DNA from: Agelas oroides
Taxonomy: Eukaryota > Porifera > Demospongiae > Agelasida > Agelasidae
DNA length: 64,000 bases
Direction: 5' to 3'
Assembly: GCA_949130485.1 (NCBI GenBank)
Contig: OX422200.1
Coordinates: forward strand, 6,480,620 to 6,544,619
Part shown: in pieces, positions 31,979-44,300 of the stretch
How positions within the stretch are numbered: the stretch's first letter is position 1
How the letters are laid out: each line of letters opens with the position of its first letter
Translations under genes and position numbers: made by a program
Notes under the pieces: model-generated
Told to the model about the DNA's origin: nothing
The model's database searches: none
Seen by the model: the letters and a program-made list of their open reading frames with translations, nothing else

Positions 31979-32731
31979 ACTGGACCTATGAAAGCTTTTG
32001 CTATTTTTCCTCCTATGTTATTCGAGATCTTTTCCTTACTCTCCACTGGCTATATTTACCACTCACCTATGTACCAACTGGGGTACCTTTGTTTTTCACT
32101 TGAAAATCAAATGATTTCATGTATCGATATCTTTATTTCTTTGCAACATTGTCAACCACACACTAGCTTCATCATGTCCATGTCATAACTGCAGAAGTGG
32201 TACAAAGATGATTTTTGTTGGTATAATACACACAGAGATTATGATTGATTTCACAGGCTTGGTAAACCACATTCATTCACGAATGCTGCTCGATCAGCAG
32301 CCACATGTAAGACTTAGTAAAAGCCTTGAAACTTGACTGTAAATATGTTGTAAGTTTATAAGTACCCGGCCTTTCTTCTTTGAGTGGATTGCCACAAAGC
32401 ACTGTGGAGAACAGTAGTGAAGGTGTCGTTCACATCTGTTCCATACCCTCAGAAAAGATGTCACGGCAGTTTAAGAGTGTGTTGATTTTGCTATTCACAT
32501 TAGAGCTATAAGACTGCATACATGGATGTCTTCTTCACTTTTAATTGTCAACTGAAGCATTCATGATCTGTATGAAACCCTGTTCATAATCAAATTGTCA
32601 GTAATAGTTTTTCTGATTTCAAGTTGTCAACAGAACACATTCTTGTGGGAGAACCCAACTGAAAAATAACCATAGTGTTATAAAAATTGTCAAACAATGA
32701 TACAGAGAAAATGTACACATGACCATGGAGA
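31979..32731. other. Convergent 3' region between TRF and RING genes
   Basis: About 750 bp of AT-rich sequence between the stop codons of two convergent genes, presumably their 3' UTRs. No further coding sequence recognised. Confidence 0.5.
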
Positions 32732-35700
32732 CTATGGTAGGAGGGGAGTTCTCTCTGTGTCTCTATTCCACCCTGCAACTGAAGATTTACAAACTGGACA
32801 GGAAGGCGTAGTTTGTAACCATTCCAGTAGACAGCTGCAGTGAAGAACAAGTTTTAGCTTATTAGTAAAGTCACTCATCAATTGAAGGGCTGAGAAGCAT
32901 AGTGGTCTAACCCAAAATGAAGTACTGGAAATTGCATGAATTGTGCAAATATGCAATAAAAAACATACATACCATATGAACATGTGGTCAGAAATTTCAA
33001 ATTCCTAAATGTTCAGCATCTTCTGAAATGCATTTTAAGAGTATTCCCATGTTAGGGGGGGGCTAACTCAACATTTGTGGGTTAGACCACTATGCTTCTC
33101 AGCCCTTCAATTAATCTGTAAGCCCAAAGTAGTGAGTGATTCATGCTTTGAATCAATTCTTGATTATAGAAATTGCCCTGATTGCATGATCACAGCACCA
33201 TATCGTTAATTGAACTTTCATGCTCATCTGCACTTTGTGGATGCACAAATATAAATATACATGTATAACCAAAGTTCATTTGAGCCCTGGCTACCCTTAT
33301 AACTAGTCTTGTCCCCAGAGAAGTTAAAGCTGTGTGTCTTGGATAATGATGTACATGAATGTGGTACCAGACCAAACTTCATACCTCTGAAGGCAGTGAG
33401 CAACAACATGTACTAACAGGCCCATCAAGCTTCCTAGTGTCCTAGCCTGAGCTCAGGTTCACTTCTTCAAGACAGAGTCTGTGTATGAGCCTACTAGTGT
33501 GAGTGGACTTCGTTTGTATAGCCATTCCTTTTTCCTTCTCAAACATACATTGCACTACAGTGTGCAAGGTCACAGACACCTGAAAAAATAACATCTGAAA
33601 ACATTTTGCAAAATTTTGCAGTGTAATTTTGACAGTTGTATAATTTGCCCAACATTCAAAATCCAGTTTGACCACACAGAAAGTGCATGGTCTCTTGTGG
33701 CCACTCTATCCCCAACATTGCAGCTACTGTGGTGTTAAAAACTGTCCCCAACATTGCAGCTACTGTGGTGTTAACAACTGTCCCCAACAACATTGCAGCT
33801 ACTGTGGTGTTAACAACTGTCCCCAACATTGCAGCTACTGTGGTGTTAACAACTGTCCCCAACATTGCAGCTACTGTGGTGTTAACAACTGTCCCCAACA
33901 TTGCAGCTACTGTGGTGTTAACAACTGTCCCCAACATTGCAGCTACTATGGTGTTAACAACTGTCCCCAACATTACAGCTACTGTGGTGTTAACAACTGT
34001 CCTCAACAACATCGCAGCTACTGTGGTGTTAACAACTATCAGTGTCTTGTCTTCATGCCAAATGTGAAAACAGATTCTCATGGCTGGGGTTGCAACTCAC
34101 TGTCTATGGTAGCCATGTCTGCATGGACAGACAGTCACATACTCCCTTTCTCTAAAATCCTCCAGACAAATAGGACACGTCTGAGAGTAGAAAGAGAACA
34201 CAATGCCATTACTTGGAAGCAAGGTAAAATGTTATGCAACAATAGCCTTGTTCCCTATAGGTTCTACTCTCTGGAAACGTGGCTAATGCAACAAAGGAAT
34301 CTCTCCAGATGCCCTATTCACAAACGTCCTACACAGACAGACATTCACTGAAAAATGAATTTGTCCCAGAAAGAAATGGTCGAAAATTCTCACAGTGCAG
34401 TGTACAATTTTTTGTTTGGTGCAAATGAGTGGAGTCCACATAATTTGCATATGAAACTATTCTGCTTTGAACATTTATTTAGTTACTTTGATGATCTTAA
34501 GCAGCAAAGATTCAAGCAGCAAGACATCCCAACCAAGACATGAAGTGGAGCTACATACCCCTGTTCCAGATACAGATATGTAGCATGTACAACTTACCTC
34601 ATTCTGGCAGGGTTGCAACTTTGCTCTCTCGGTGAAACGAACCTAGGTATAGAGACGGTTATTTTGTGGTGATTGATGAAAGCAAAAGGAGGACCATAGG
34701 GTGCAATCAGATCATCATAGATACATTAAACCTCATTGGAATCTAGGGTCCACATAAGGTTACATTATGATATTCATCTTTTGTACTACGAGTGAACATC
34801 AGAGGAGGCCTGACATGGTGTCAAAAACTATGACAAGAAACTGTGAATATGGCAGGGTTGCAACTTTGCTCTCTCAGTGAAACGAACCTAGGTATAGAGA
34901 CGGTTATTTTGCGGTGATGAAAGCGAAAGGAGGACTATAGGATGCAATCAGATCATCATTGGAATCTAGGGTCCACATAAGGTTATTGTGATACTCACTC
35001 ATCTTGTGTACTACGAGTAAACATCAGAGGAGGCCCAGCATGGTCGTGTGTGCTATGACAAGAAACTGTAATATGAGAGTCAGAAACACTCTACAGCCAA
35101 CATCATGATGGGTTTGGGAGGGGGGGGGGGGGGGATTGTACAGTGCTGAATGCATCTCACTAGTAAAAAGAAGCATTCCACGACTTGATGACTTCCAAAC
35201 AGCGTTTATGTGGGTGTTGAAAGCTATGGTCAAAAACCACACTCGAACCTAGCAGGCTAGAAGCTTCTGATGCCCAGAAATCACTGTGATGCAGGAGGTT
35301 AGCAACTAACTTGGTAATCCGGATCACATGTCAATGTCACTGTGTTGGGCCTTCTCTGAGTAAGCACTACCAACACAACTAAATATCATGAAAACTTTGT
35401 ACTTTTGAACTCTGATACATAATGCTAGTAAGCTGATCTAGTCTCGCTGGCCAGACTCTCACCCGGGGAGTAGAGAGAGTCTGGCCGGCGAGACTAAAGC
35501 TGATCAGCTGATCATTATCAGCAGGGTCACACTGAATAGTACAAGACTGCACATGCAGGAAGGTAAGGGAGTGACAATAACTCTCCTACTTCTGTAGCCT
35601 CCTGTCTTATTACAGTAAAGTTTATACGGGCCCTTTTTGTGTTACCTGACTTACCTATAGCTTAGTGGCGTACTTTCTTCATTCCTAAGCCTTGGCAGCC

Positions 35701-36266
35701 TACAGTGTTTGGATCAGTTGTGATACACAGCACCAGAAATCCAGATTAGCATCAGGCCATAGTTAGAGTAGGGTTAGGGCTGGGCAGGTGAACAGGATTT
35801 CTGATGCTGTATATTCCAACTGATCCCAGTCTTTGATCACTTACATACTGCAAGCAATCAAACACTGGAGACAGCAAAGGCCAGGAAAATTCTTGTTCTA
35901 CATATCTCCGTAGCATACCTTGTTACAAGAGCGAAGTACAGCCTCTTCCTCTCTCCGTTCTCTCCAATGCTCACAGCAGTGGCTGGAGGAGTAAAATCAG
36001 TCGTGGATAATTGGTAACTACTAGCAGTAAATCTGGGACACCTGCAATCCACCAATCAACCACATGCTGCCAGACCCGCCCTAAAAAGGGCTAGCTGTAA
36101 GCTCGTCCTGCTGCATAATTTGCTGGCTACGCGATACCACTAGAAATATGCAGCGTGGAGTGACTCACCATATCCCATAACACATGTAGGCAGCACAGCC
36201 TATGGCGATACAGACTACCATCGCACCCAAGCCCAGAGGTACAAAGATTTCAAGCTGTTCAACCAT
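32732..36266 (-). CDS. Membrane RING-H2 ubiquitin ligase, RNF24/RNF122-like
   Basis: Such proteins are E3 ubiquitin ligases held in a membrane by one N-terminal helix. Exons: 36169-36266, 35919-36041, 34598-34642, 34101-34180, 32732-32834. Exon 1 starts MVEQLEIFVPLGLGAMVV and holds the membrane segment through MVVCIAIGCAAYM. The RING-H2 is split by an intron: exon 4 has CPICLEDF and CPCRHGYHR, exon 5 has CLLEWLQTTPSCPVCK, together giving the Cys-His ligands in the usual order. The protein ends TERTPLLP. Phases agree at exons 1/2, 3/4 and 4/5, but not at 2/3, so a small exon may be missing or exon 2 may use an earlier donor. About 125 residues in total, similar to RNF122. Confidence 0.8.
32880..33113. 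mobile_element. MITE with 34 bp inverted ends
   Basis: AATTGAAGGGCTGAGAAGC opens the left end and its complement closes the right, perfect over about 34 bp. In the last intron of the RING gene. Confidence 0.9.
33703..34045. repeat. 36-39 bp minisatellite, about 9 copies
   Basis: The unit contains CATTGCAGCTACTGTGGTGT and TAACAACTGTCCCC; two units carry an extra CAA. In the last intron of the RING gene. Open frames on both strands (Cys-rich on plus, Val/Thr/Ala-rich on minus) are artefacts. Confidence 0.95.
34608..35035. repeat. Tandem duplication including a RING-gene exon
   Basis: About 180 bp from 34608 (GGCAGGGTTGCAACTTTGCT) is repeated from about 34853. The first copy contains RING exon 34598-34642 with its GTAAGT donor; the second copy keeps most of the exon but its donor side is replaced. 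Confidence 0.85.
35441..35497. mobile_element. Minimal hairpin related to MITE family 2
   Basis: Inverted ends TAGTCTCGCTGGCCAGACTC and GAGTCTGGCCGGCGAGACTA around a short loop. In a RING-gene intron. Confidence 0.75.
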
Positions 36267-36479
36267 TGTAGCTTTTATTTACGGATTATGTCATGTGACT
36301 GAAGCAGTCCGACTCCAAGGTCAATCTGGGAACCGGACAACACTGGGTAAAGTCTCGTTCCCAGACTCGTTTGGGCACGAGACTGCGAGGCGGGTGAAGA
36401 CGATTTGGGGGAGGGGTGAGCAGTTGCAACTGGGTTGAGGACTCAAAAGAGCCGAAGAAGAAACCATGGCTGGAGACGA

Positions 36480-36805
36480 GCAGGGAGGTGTATGAACAGC
36501 AACTGCAGCAGTTAGAGAATGCCATGTTTGAGAAAATGGCAAAGCCGTTAACGACAGTACAAACAGCAGCTGCAGAGCATGTAGGAGCATTTAGAGAATA
36601 CCATGTTTGAGAAAATGGCACTTGAAGGATAAGCCGTTAACAACAGTACGAACGGAAGAGAATACCATGTTTGAGAAAATGGCACTGGAAGGTGGGTATT
36701 CTCTAAATGCTCCTACATGCTCTGCAGCTGCTGTTCGTACTGTCATTAATGGCTTATCCTTCAAGTGCCATTTTCTCAAACATGGTATTCTCTAAACTGT
36801 TAGTC
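36480..36805. repeat. Inverted repeat block upstream of RING gene
   Basis: GAATACCATGTTTGAGAAAA occurs as plus copies at about 36530, 36596 and 36660 and inverted near 36766-36792; GCTCTGCAGCTGCTGTT is also inverted. Short open frames here are repeat-derived. Confidence 0.75.
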
Positions 36806-36879
36806 TACCGGACTGTTTTGGGCCCTGCACCTCTGCAGGGTGATTTGTCTTGTCTGGCCAGGCTGAGTTAATTTAAAAG

Positions 36880-37250
36880 TAGTCTTGCAAGCCGGCCCAA
36901 CCAACTCCAGCGCGGATTGCTTTCAGTATCACGGATGGGGAAGAAAGGGTCTGGTGACTCTCAGTAGGTTTCTGGGTGCTACGACGCAATTGCTGCGTAG
37001 ACAATCTGATTGGCTATGGTCACATGACCTTGAGCTAATCTCGACGCGTGAAACCGCTGGATCGGAAGACTGTCGTGGCGAAGTCTGTTACCCACGCTAG
37101 CACTTATAGCACCTACTTAATTAATGGCTTTATCGAACATTTTCCTCGTGACTTCCAGCATTTAATGCATTCCACATGCACACAGAAACCTACTGAGCGT
37201 CACCCTTCCCCGTGTGTGATTGGGTTGGTTGTGTCCGGCTTGCAAGACTA
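36880..37250. mobile_element. MITE family 4 (TAGTCTYGCAAGCC) copy
   Basis: Inverted ends TAGTCTTGCAAGCCGG and CCGGCTTGCAAGACTA, about 370 bp. Related elements lie at 43658-44059 and 47141-47495. Confidence 0.8.
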
Positions 37251-37516
37251 ATTTAAAGAATAGTTAGGAACTAGAGGATAACCTAATTTTTACATTTTTC
37301 ACGGTCGAGTAGGATCCACAAAAATTTAGCCCACAAAAAATATGCATATGTACAATTGTCTAGGTGTGAGGTCCACGTGTATTCTTGTAGTTCTACATGT
37401 CGGTGCTGCAGTATTCCATGAAGACAACTACCAAATCCAGAGGGCCCACTGTCCTCTTCGGTCAAGTCAGCTGCTGTCATTTGTAAGTGTCACAATGCAC
37501 CTTACAATTAGCTCGA

Positions 37517-37685
37517 CAAGGGGGACAGGGGCAGAGACAGGGACAGGGGCAGGGACAGGGGGACAGGGACAGGGACAGGGACAGGGGCAGGGGGAAAGGG
37601 ACATAAACAGGGATTGGGGGACATGGACAGGGGGAAGGAGACAGGGACAGGAAGAGGGACAGAAGGACAGGGACAGATAGACAGC
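37517..37685. repeat. (GGACAG)n-type purine repeat
   Basis: Irregular GGGACAGGGGCAGGG units over about 170 bp. The rest of 37251-38166 shows no gene apart from a weak MITE family 2 relative at 37792-37864. Confidence 0.9.
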
Positions 37686-38166
37686 AACAGAATGGAAACT
37701 TTTGTTTGAGGCTATGTAATAAGCTGGAAATATTAGTGTATGCTAGTAACCCTAATCAAAGTATACGTTAGAGTGTTGTGTGTTGTATTCGCCTCGTTTT
37801 CAAGTCTCTGCTTCATCTTGTAGCTGTGAAATAAAATTTAGGCAGAGACCTGAGAACAAGGCCATATAGCTATGTATAATAAGGTGATTCTTTCTCTCTT
37901 CTAGTCCCTGAACGGTCATGGTAACTGTTAAGAAACACAGGCAGTCATCATCTAAATACAAGCTGCAATTAAAATAGCTATGCTAACTAGGGAATCACAG
38001 TAAAGCCTTAGTCACATCAACCAAGCTGCCTCAATGGAATGTTAGTCACATAGCTTGTTCTCTCCTGTCAAGAGCTACCACACTATAAAGTGCTCAATGT
38101 ACTGAAGATGTGCTGAAGGTGAAGGTGTGTGTGAAGGTAGCTGCATTTTCTGGAGAAGATGTGATT

Positions 38167-40210
38167 ATGGCGGTGAGTACCAACTACAGTGGGATTACTA
38201 CATACAGTAGCTAACTTAATTGTTATACCTCAGAGTTTGTTGCATGTGTTGACCATATCAACCATGCTGCCTTAATGGAATGTCACTCACATAGCTTTTT
38301 CTCTCTTGTCAAAGAGCTATTGCAATTGTTATGAAGTTGTATTGAAGCTGTGACAAAGCTACACTTATGCATAAGTAGCTAACTTTTTATATATATCCGT
38401 CAGAGTTTTTTGTCATGCATATAACTACTAGGGTCAACTCATCAGCAATGTCCTTGACTTGTTAAAGGACTAGCTGTTTGTCCAAGCTGCCAGTTTTGTG
38501 CACTGGACACACAGAAACCCATAAAGAGACATGTCTTTGTTCATTTTGTTCTAGGGATTTCGATTGAGGAAGATTATACTGGCTCTAGCTGTGGTACTTG
38601 GATTACTAGTGCTGGTAATGCACCAACATGCAAGTCAGGCTACAATGAACAGAACACCTGCTAGAAAGATAGTGGTATCTGACAGCAGTAATACTCCAGC
38701 TGCACGCAACAGCGTACCATCATCACTCAAACCATCAAAAACTCACACTAGAAAGATAGTGGTATCTGACAGCAGTAATACTCCAGCTGCACGCAACAGC
38801 GTATCATCATCACTCAAACCATCAAAAACTCACACTAGAAAGATAGTGGTATCTGACAGCAGTAATACTCCAGCTGCACGCAACAGCGTACCATCATCAC
38901 TCAAACCATCAAGGCAATTGGGCTATGTCTTGCCACTTAGCTATGGTGGATATCAAGGCAGAGGGTGTGATGGTGTACTGTCTGTCCAGTGCTGGCTAAA
39001 GTCATTTAACCTTCCCATGATGGTTGTGGAACCGTTGATACAGGATTCTCAGTTTGTTGCTACCGGTAGACATAAATCTGGTGTGTTAAGCTTCAGTGAC
39101 TTATTTGACATTGACTATTTTAACAAACTTACTACAAAGAGAAGTGGATATGCTCAACTTAGTAAGTGGGATGATTTTATACAAAAGTCACCAAAAGATG
39201 TGATCTATGTTATTGTTCGCGGCTCATCTAATGCTCATCAGCCAGGTATTCATATTGAATGGGAAATGGGACAAACTGGTGAATGCAACAAAGAGTATTC
39301 AGAGCTGAAATTCTTGGAACAACTGGGATATTGCGTTGTGAAGGTCGTTACATCATTTATAGTCAAACCAACTCCGTTTACAGCGAATGAAATGAATGAC
39401 ATTGTCTTTGATACATGGAAGCCGGATAAAGTAACCATCGTCTTCAGCGGATGGTCTCCAAAGTATACCGTACCTAACCCGAATAACCCCAAAATGTGTC
39501 AAGAAATTGTCTTTGGTGAAGGCCAATCACCATTCACACCAAGTCAGCAGCTCATGAAAGCAGTGGTAAAGTATGAGCAACTGTATCTTAAACCAAAGAC
39601 ATCAGTGGCAGTGATGATTCGCTCTGAACACTTTATACGCTCATTAGGAGAACAGGTCAAGAAGGGTCACGTCAAACAGTCCAATCTTAACCAGACTGTG
39701 GATGGACATATAAAACGCCTAGTTACTACAGCAAAGGAATTACGCAAGAAGTTTCCAGGTGGTAAGATTTTCGTTACTGCAGACGTTGGAGTGTATGGCA
39801 GCTTTACATGGGGCAGCGCAGTCAATGCACTTGGAAACAGAGATGCCTCATTCTATGCCCATGTGGACAAAGCATTCAAGGAAGCAGTGGTTTCATTTCA
39901 TAATGAGCAGCAAACGTTTGATAAATGGGAACAAAGTTTCAGCAAGGCTGCTGGAAGTGATGATCAGACCTACATTGCAGCTTTACAGCGTGTGATTGCT
40001 AGTAGGGCAAGCTGCCTGCTCTTGTTTGGAGGTGGAACCTTCGAGCTACTCGCATTTAATGACTATTTACAGAGTCATCCAAAACAGTCTGAGCAATGTT
40101 GGAAGTGGATTGATGTGAGATCTGACTTTAAGGAGAATTTTGTGCATCAGTTTCGAGGAAGGGGTGATTTGGACATCTCCGCAACTGCAGACTTTTATAG
40201 AAAAACCTAG
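38167..40210 (+). CDS. Type II membrane protein, possible glycosyltransferase, copy 1
   Basis: Exon 1 is only ATG GCG (38167-38172, GTGAGT donor); exon 2 is 38555-40210. The join is in phase and gives 553 residues beginning MAGFRLRKIILALAV. A membrane anchor follows a short basic N-terminus. Next comes a Ser/Thr/Pro/Ala stem with three 29-residue repeats (38666-38911, KIVVSDSSNTPAARNS), then a lumenal domain of about 440 residues. That layout is typical of Golgi glycosyltransferases. AVMIRSEHF resembles the HIRRGD-type strand of GT-B fucosyltransferases, and LLFGGGTFELLAF may be the late Gly-rich loop. No family is certain; the enzyme call is an inference. Copy 2 lies at 53550-55118. Confidence 0.7.
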
Positions 40211-41346
40211 GCAGTATATAATCAACACAGTTTATTCATTTTCAGACAGTGGGAGGAGGCTGTTGGGCCAGCCAGTATATTTTTATGTACCAAGTAGACA
40301 ATATGATTTTCAAAATTGATTATCTTTGTAAAACAATAGTACATGCTGTATGTATCAATTTTTTCCAGCCACTCAATCCAATCCAGCATCTCCTCACTCC
40401 ATACACTGACAAACTACAGGTTTTGACTTACTAGGCCATTGAATTGAGCATGAACATAAAATACAATCATGCATGCCTTAGGCTAAGGTTTGTATCAGTA
40501 ATGAAAATTAGGGTGCATGCAGTGGCACTTAATTTGAGGTTAATGTGTACCTAGCAGGCACCCCATTCAGATGTTTCATGCATAGGATCATACCAAGCAC
40601 CTCACTAGGTGAGTGGACAGATTGACAATACTCATTCATCAGGTTAATACTTGCATGGGTAACTCATGCATCTTTGGACTTTGCCACTGGGAATACAATT
40701 GATTCAGGTATACACTCAGGGTACAAATCACAAAAAACATGCTTCTATAATGTACACAAATTATTATAGTTGTGTGGTTTGTATGCTGCAGCCAGCAGGA
40801 ATGTGTACTTGTATCACTGCACAATTCCTTGGCCAGATCCATCCACACGTGGGACTAGCAGATGGGACATAAGTACATGTGAAATATAACCTTTCTCCTT
40901 AGACTAATGTGCTCCCCCCCACCTCACACACACAGACACACAACCTTGAGCAGTAATATGCCATGGACACTTGCTCAAGCCAACATGATAATGTCAAGGT
41001 GGACATACGTATAATACATCAGCATTCAACACAAAGGGAACAGTCTTCTCAGCAGATCACGATGACAACATAATAAAGTGCAGAGTAGTCAGTATAGATA
41101 TAGCGTATATATATTAGTTATTAAAGCTACAAACAGATTGTGCAGGATAAACACACAATACAAGTCAATTCTGGGATGCAGATGTGTGGCTTCCTAATAA
41201 AATATGATGGTGTTCCCTAATTTGCCATATACAATAACCTCTTAAAAGCTAAAACTAATCAAGCAGTATAGCTTCATAATCTGAGGTATAGCACATGGTT
41301 ATGTGCACCACACACTGCAGAATAGACCATGCAATTGTATTCTTAC
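40211..41346. other. Downstream spacer, paralogous to 55119-56119
   Basis: Alignable with the sequence after the second enzyme copy (shared GCAGTATATAATCAACACAG and ACCAAGTAGACAATA), with indels. No coding sequence recognised, although a last exon of dispanin gene A could hide here. Confidence 0.6.
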
Positions 41347-44300
41347 CATAGTAAGTATTGCAGTGACATTGAGTACTAGTACTGAGCCCAGCTGCAAGCC
41401 CAATTACAACACAGATTACTGCAAAATTGTAGAAGATGTTCATGGAGGTCAACACAAGGGCCATGTTCCCCTTGGTCTTGGCACTGGAGTACTGCAGCTG
41501 TCGCTTACAGTCTTCACTCTGAGAGAATGCATAAATAAACAGCAGCATATTCAGTCATTTGATGACTTTGTTATTCAGTCACAAAAGTGTTGGGTAGAAG
41601 TTCATGCACTCCAGCATGCAAACACCAACCAGCCAACCAACCAAACAAAAACAAACGAGCAAACAACGAAGGAGAAAGTGCCCAAAACAGTTAACAAGTC
41701 TGAGGAAAGTTTGCCCCCTGAAATCATAATACGAAGCATTGCCTGCATGGTTTCATTTCTAATAGAGGGCAAACTCTCTTCAGATTTACTGATTGCCACC
41801 AAGCATTGCGTACATATATATATCTAGTTAGAAATTCAAATGTGCTATCAGACAAGCTCATCAAGTGAATGTACCTGACTAGTCATTAGCCTATAGCTAC
41901 ACCTGAGTAACTGCTGAAATTGCAGAATAATTTGTCTATCAGGTAGAATAATCATAACTACGTTGTTCAGTTGTTGTTGTTGTATATACATACATGTATA
42001 TGTAAATTGTATGTGCTATATACTCCTGAAGGATGAAAAGTTTATTAACCCTCGGCGCGCATGCGCCGTAGGGTTACAGTAGTCGTTTTGTGTGTGTGTG
42101 TCTGTCTGTCTGTTACCACGCTAGCAGCTACATACCTCGTTTATACGTCTCAAGTGAGGTATCATAGGGTTGTTTATGGCGTTTTCAAGATTTTAGTCGT
42201 GTGGCTTTCGCTGAAAACGCTTCGTTCAAAAGTTCTGGCGTGATTTTCTGACCGCCACTGCGTTCTTGACTAGTCTCGTTCCCAGACCGCATTTTTCGCG
42301 CGCGCCCGCCGGAAAAAAGGGTCTGGTGAACTGCCTATTCCGTTTTCGTTCAAGTGCGCCGGAATGCTGGCGCATTGTTCTTTTCTAATTTAACGCTTGA
42401 CGTCATCGAAGATCGCATTCCACATTGCGTGCCAACGATCTACTAGCGAAATGGACATTGATCGGGCAACCCTAGCTGCCGTGAGTAGACTAGGCTATTG
42501 TATCTATCGAAAGGAGCACGAGTAGGCTGTCTAGGAGTTTGCTGTTTACTAGAGCGCTTTTGAATTTACAATCCAGTTGACGTGACGTCACGGTAGTTTC
42601 AAATATTGGAACCAAAACGGTATAGGCAGTTCACCAGACTTCTGGGCACGAGACTAGTTCAGTAGTTCCGCAAGCGGCCGAATTTACGTACATTTTATTT
42701 ACACAGGAAATAAGTACAAGGGACACATCCGGTCAGCACGGATTGAGCGACCTAAATAAGCGCTATTTTCAACTCGAATTTTCTTGAGAACCGTGTGGGC
42801 CACAGCAAAGCGGTTTGTGCTAGACGGTAGCTGAAAGCATTGTCTTTCGAACGAATCTTGTTATAAACATACAGAGTGAAGTGCTGGGTTTTAACAATGG
42901 GAAATATCAGACTCCTCCAAATCGCGAGGCAGCGATGTGGTCACAGAAGCTACTGCAGACACCCAGCTCACAGCAGGTATGGACTGTTTGTGCCCACATA
43001 TGTTTAGTACATGGGTGGAAGGCTTCACAAGTCTGATTTGGCCTGTGTCTCTAGTTTAGTTAGGTAGCTAGAGACGGTGAAATTTTGATAAATTTTCAAT
43101 GTTCACTGTATTACAGCTTGAATGGCTGTTGTATGGGGATAAAATACTTACAAGTCTAGTAATTCATCAATTTCTGGATCATCCACCTCCAGACACTGTC
43201 AAGGAGTAGTCAATCATAAAATTATGTTGCCTGAGAAGCATTGCGACCAGGATCAAGATTTTTGATCGGCGAAAATGCGCTTGAATGCTTTATTGTTCCC
43301 TTCTGAAGCTCTTGATCGCTTCATTCCTGTGGCTCAAAGGCCAAATTGGCAGCCGTGTGTTTTTGGTATCATTGATTCATTGATTTTGCAGTTCGTTTAA
43401 TCCATTAATCAGCTCTTAAAAAGACGATCACTTCATTCCATTTTGATCCCGGTTGCAAACGCTACAACAGGGGAAATACAAGTGACTACCTCTTCACTGT
43501 ATCTCATTCTCCTCACCTTCACGTTCTGAACTCACCTCCTAAGGTGTTGTGTACATTCACAATTTGAGTTTATCTATTTAGCTAGCCTCATAATCAGGCT
43601 CTTCCCACTGAAAAGGGAGAGAGCCTGGTATCTTTTATCACATGCATGATGGTAGACTAGTCTCGCAAGCCCGACCCACATCCGCAAGAGAAGGGAAGGG
43701 TCTGGTGAGCTGCATATACAAACCGTGTCCCGCCGCACTGTACAGTGCAGTACAATCATGTTGCAGTATTTTGTCACATGACACATTACATCACTGTTTG
43801 AGTAGCAATAGCAGTCTTGAAAATGGCTAAAGAGAGCTAGGACATCTTTTCCGCTACTGTAGGAACTGTAAAAACACTTAGACTATACTTCTCAGGGAGC
43901 GTGCTTACTCCGCAACAGGTAATTCAAGAGTGCATTATTTGAAATTTGAAATCTGATTACGTCATCCAACTAATTGCATTCAGGTGGGACACTGCTTGTA
44001 TATGCAGTTCACCAGACCCTTCCCTTCTCTTGCAGAAGTAGGTCGGGCTTGCGAGACTAATGGTAGACATGACTTAATCACACAGGGATTGGCTGACCAG
44101 GATACCTACACACATTCAAGCGTAAGCGCTCTCAAGACTACTATAGTTTCTTTTGAGTGGGTATGGCTTTAGTGTGTTACCTTCTGTTTGTATATAGACA
44201 GCGATATACACCGAAACTAGTTGATTTCTTGGGTCATTGTCAACAACTTGCAGACAATAACTATGCTAGCTTACAATGCTCAACAAACAACATACTGGCC

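Noticed and set aside
33442-33585. Minus-strand segment resembling an exon (VSVTLHTVVQCMFEKEKG) in the RING intron
   Set aside because: The flanking RING exons join in phase without it and it would interrupt the RING domain.
33656-34351. Cys-rich plus-strand frame and Val/Thr/Ala-rich minus-strand frame
   Set aside because: Both are translations of the 36 bp minisatellite; the part after it is antisense to the RING exon 34101-34180.
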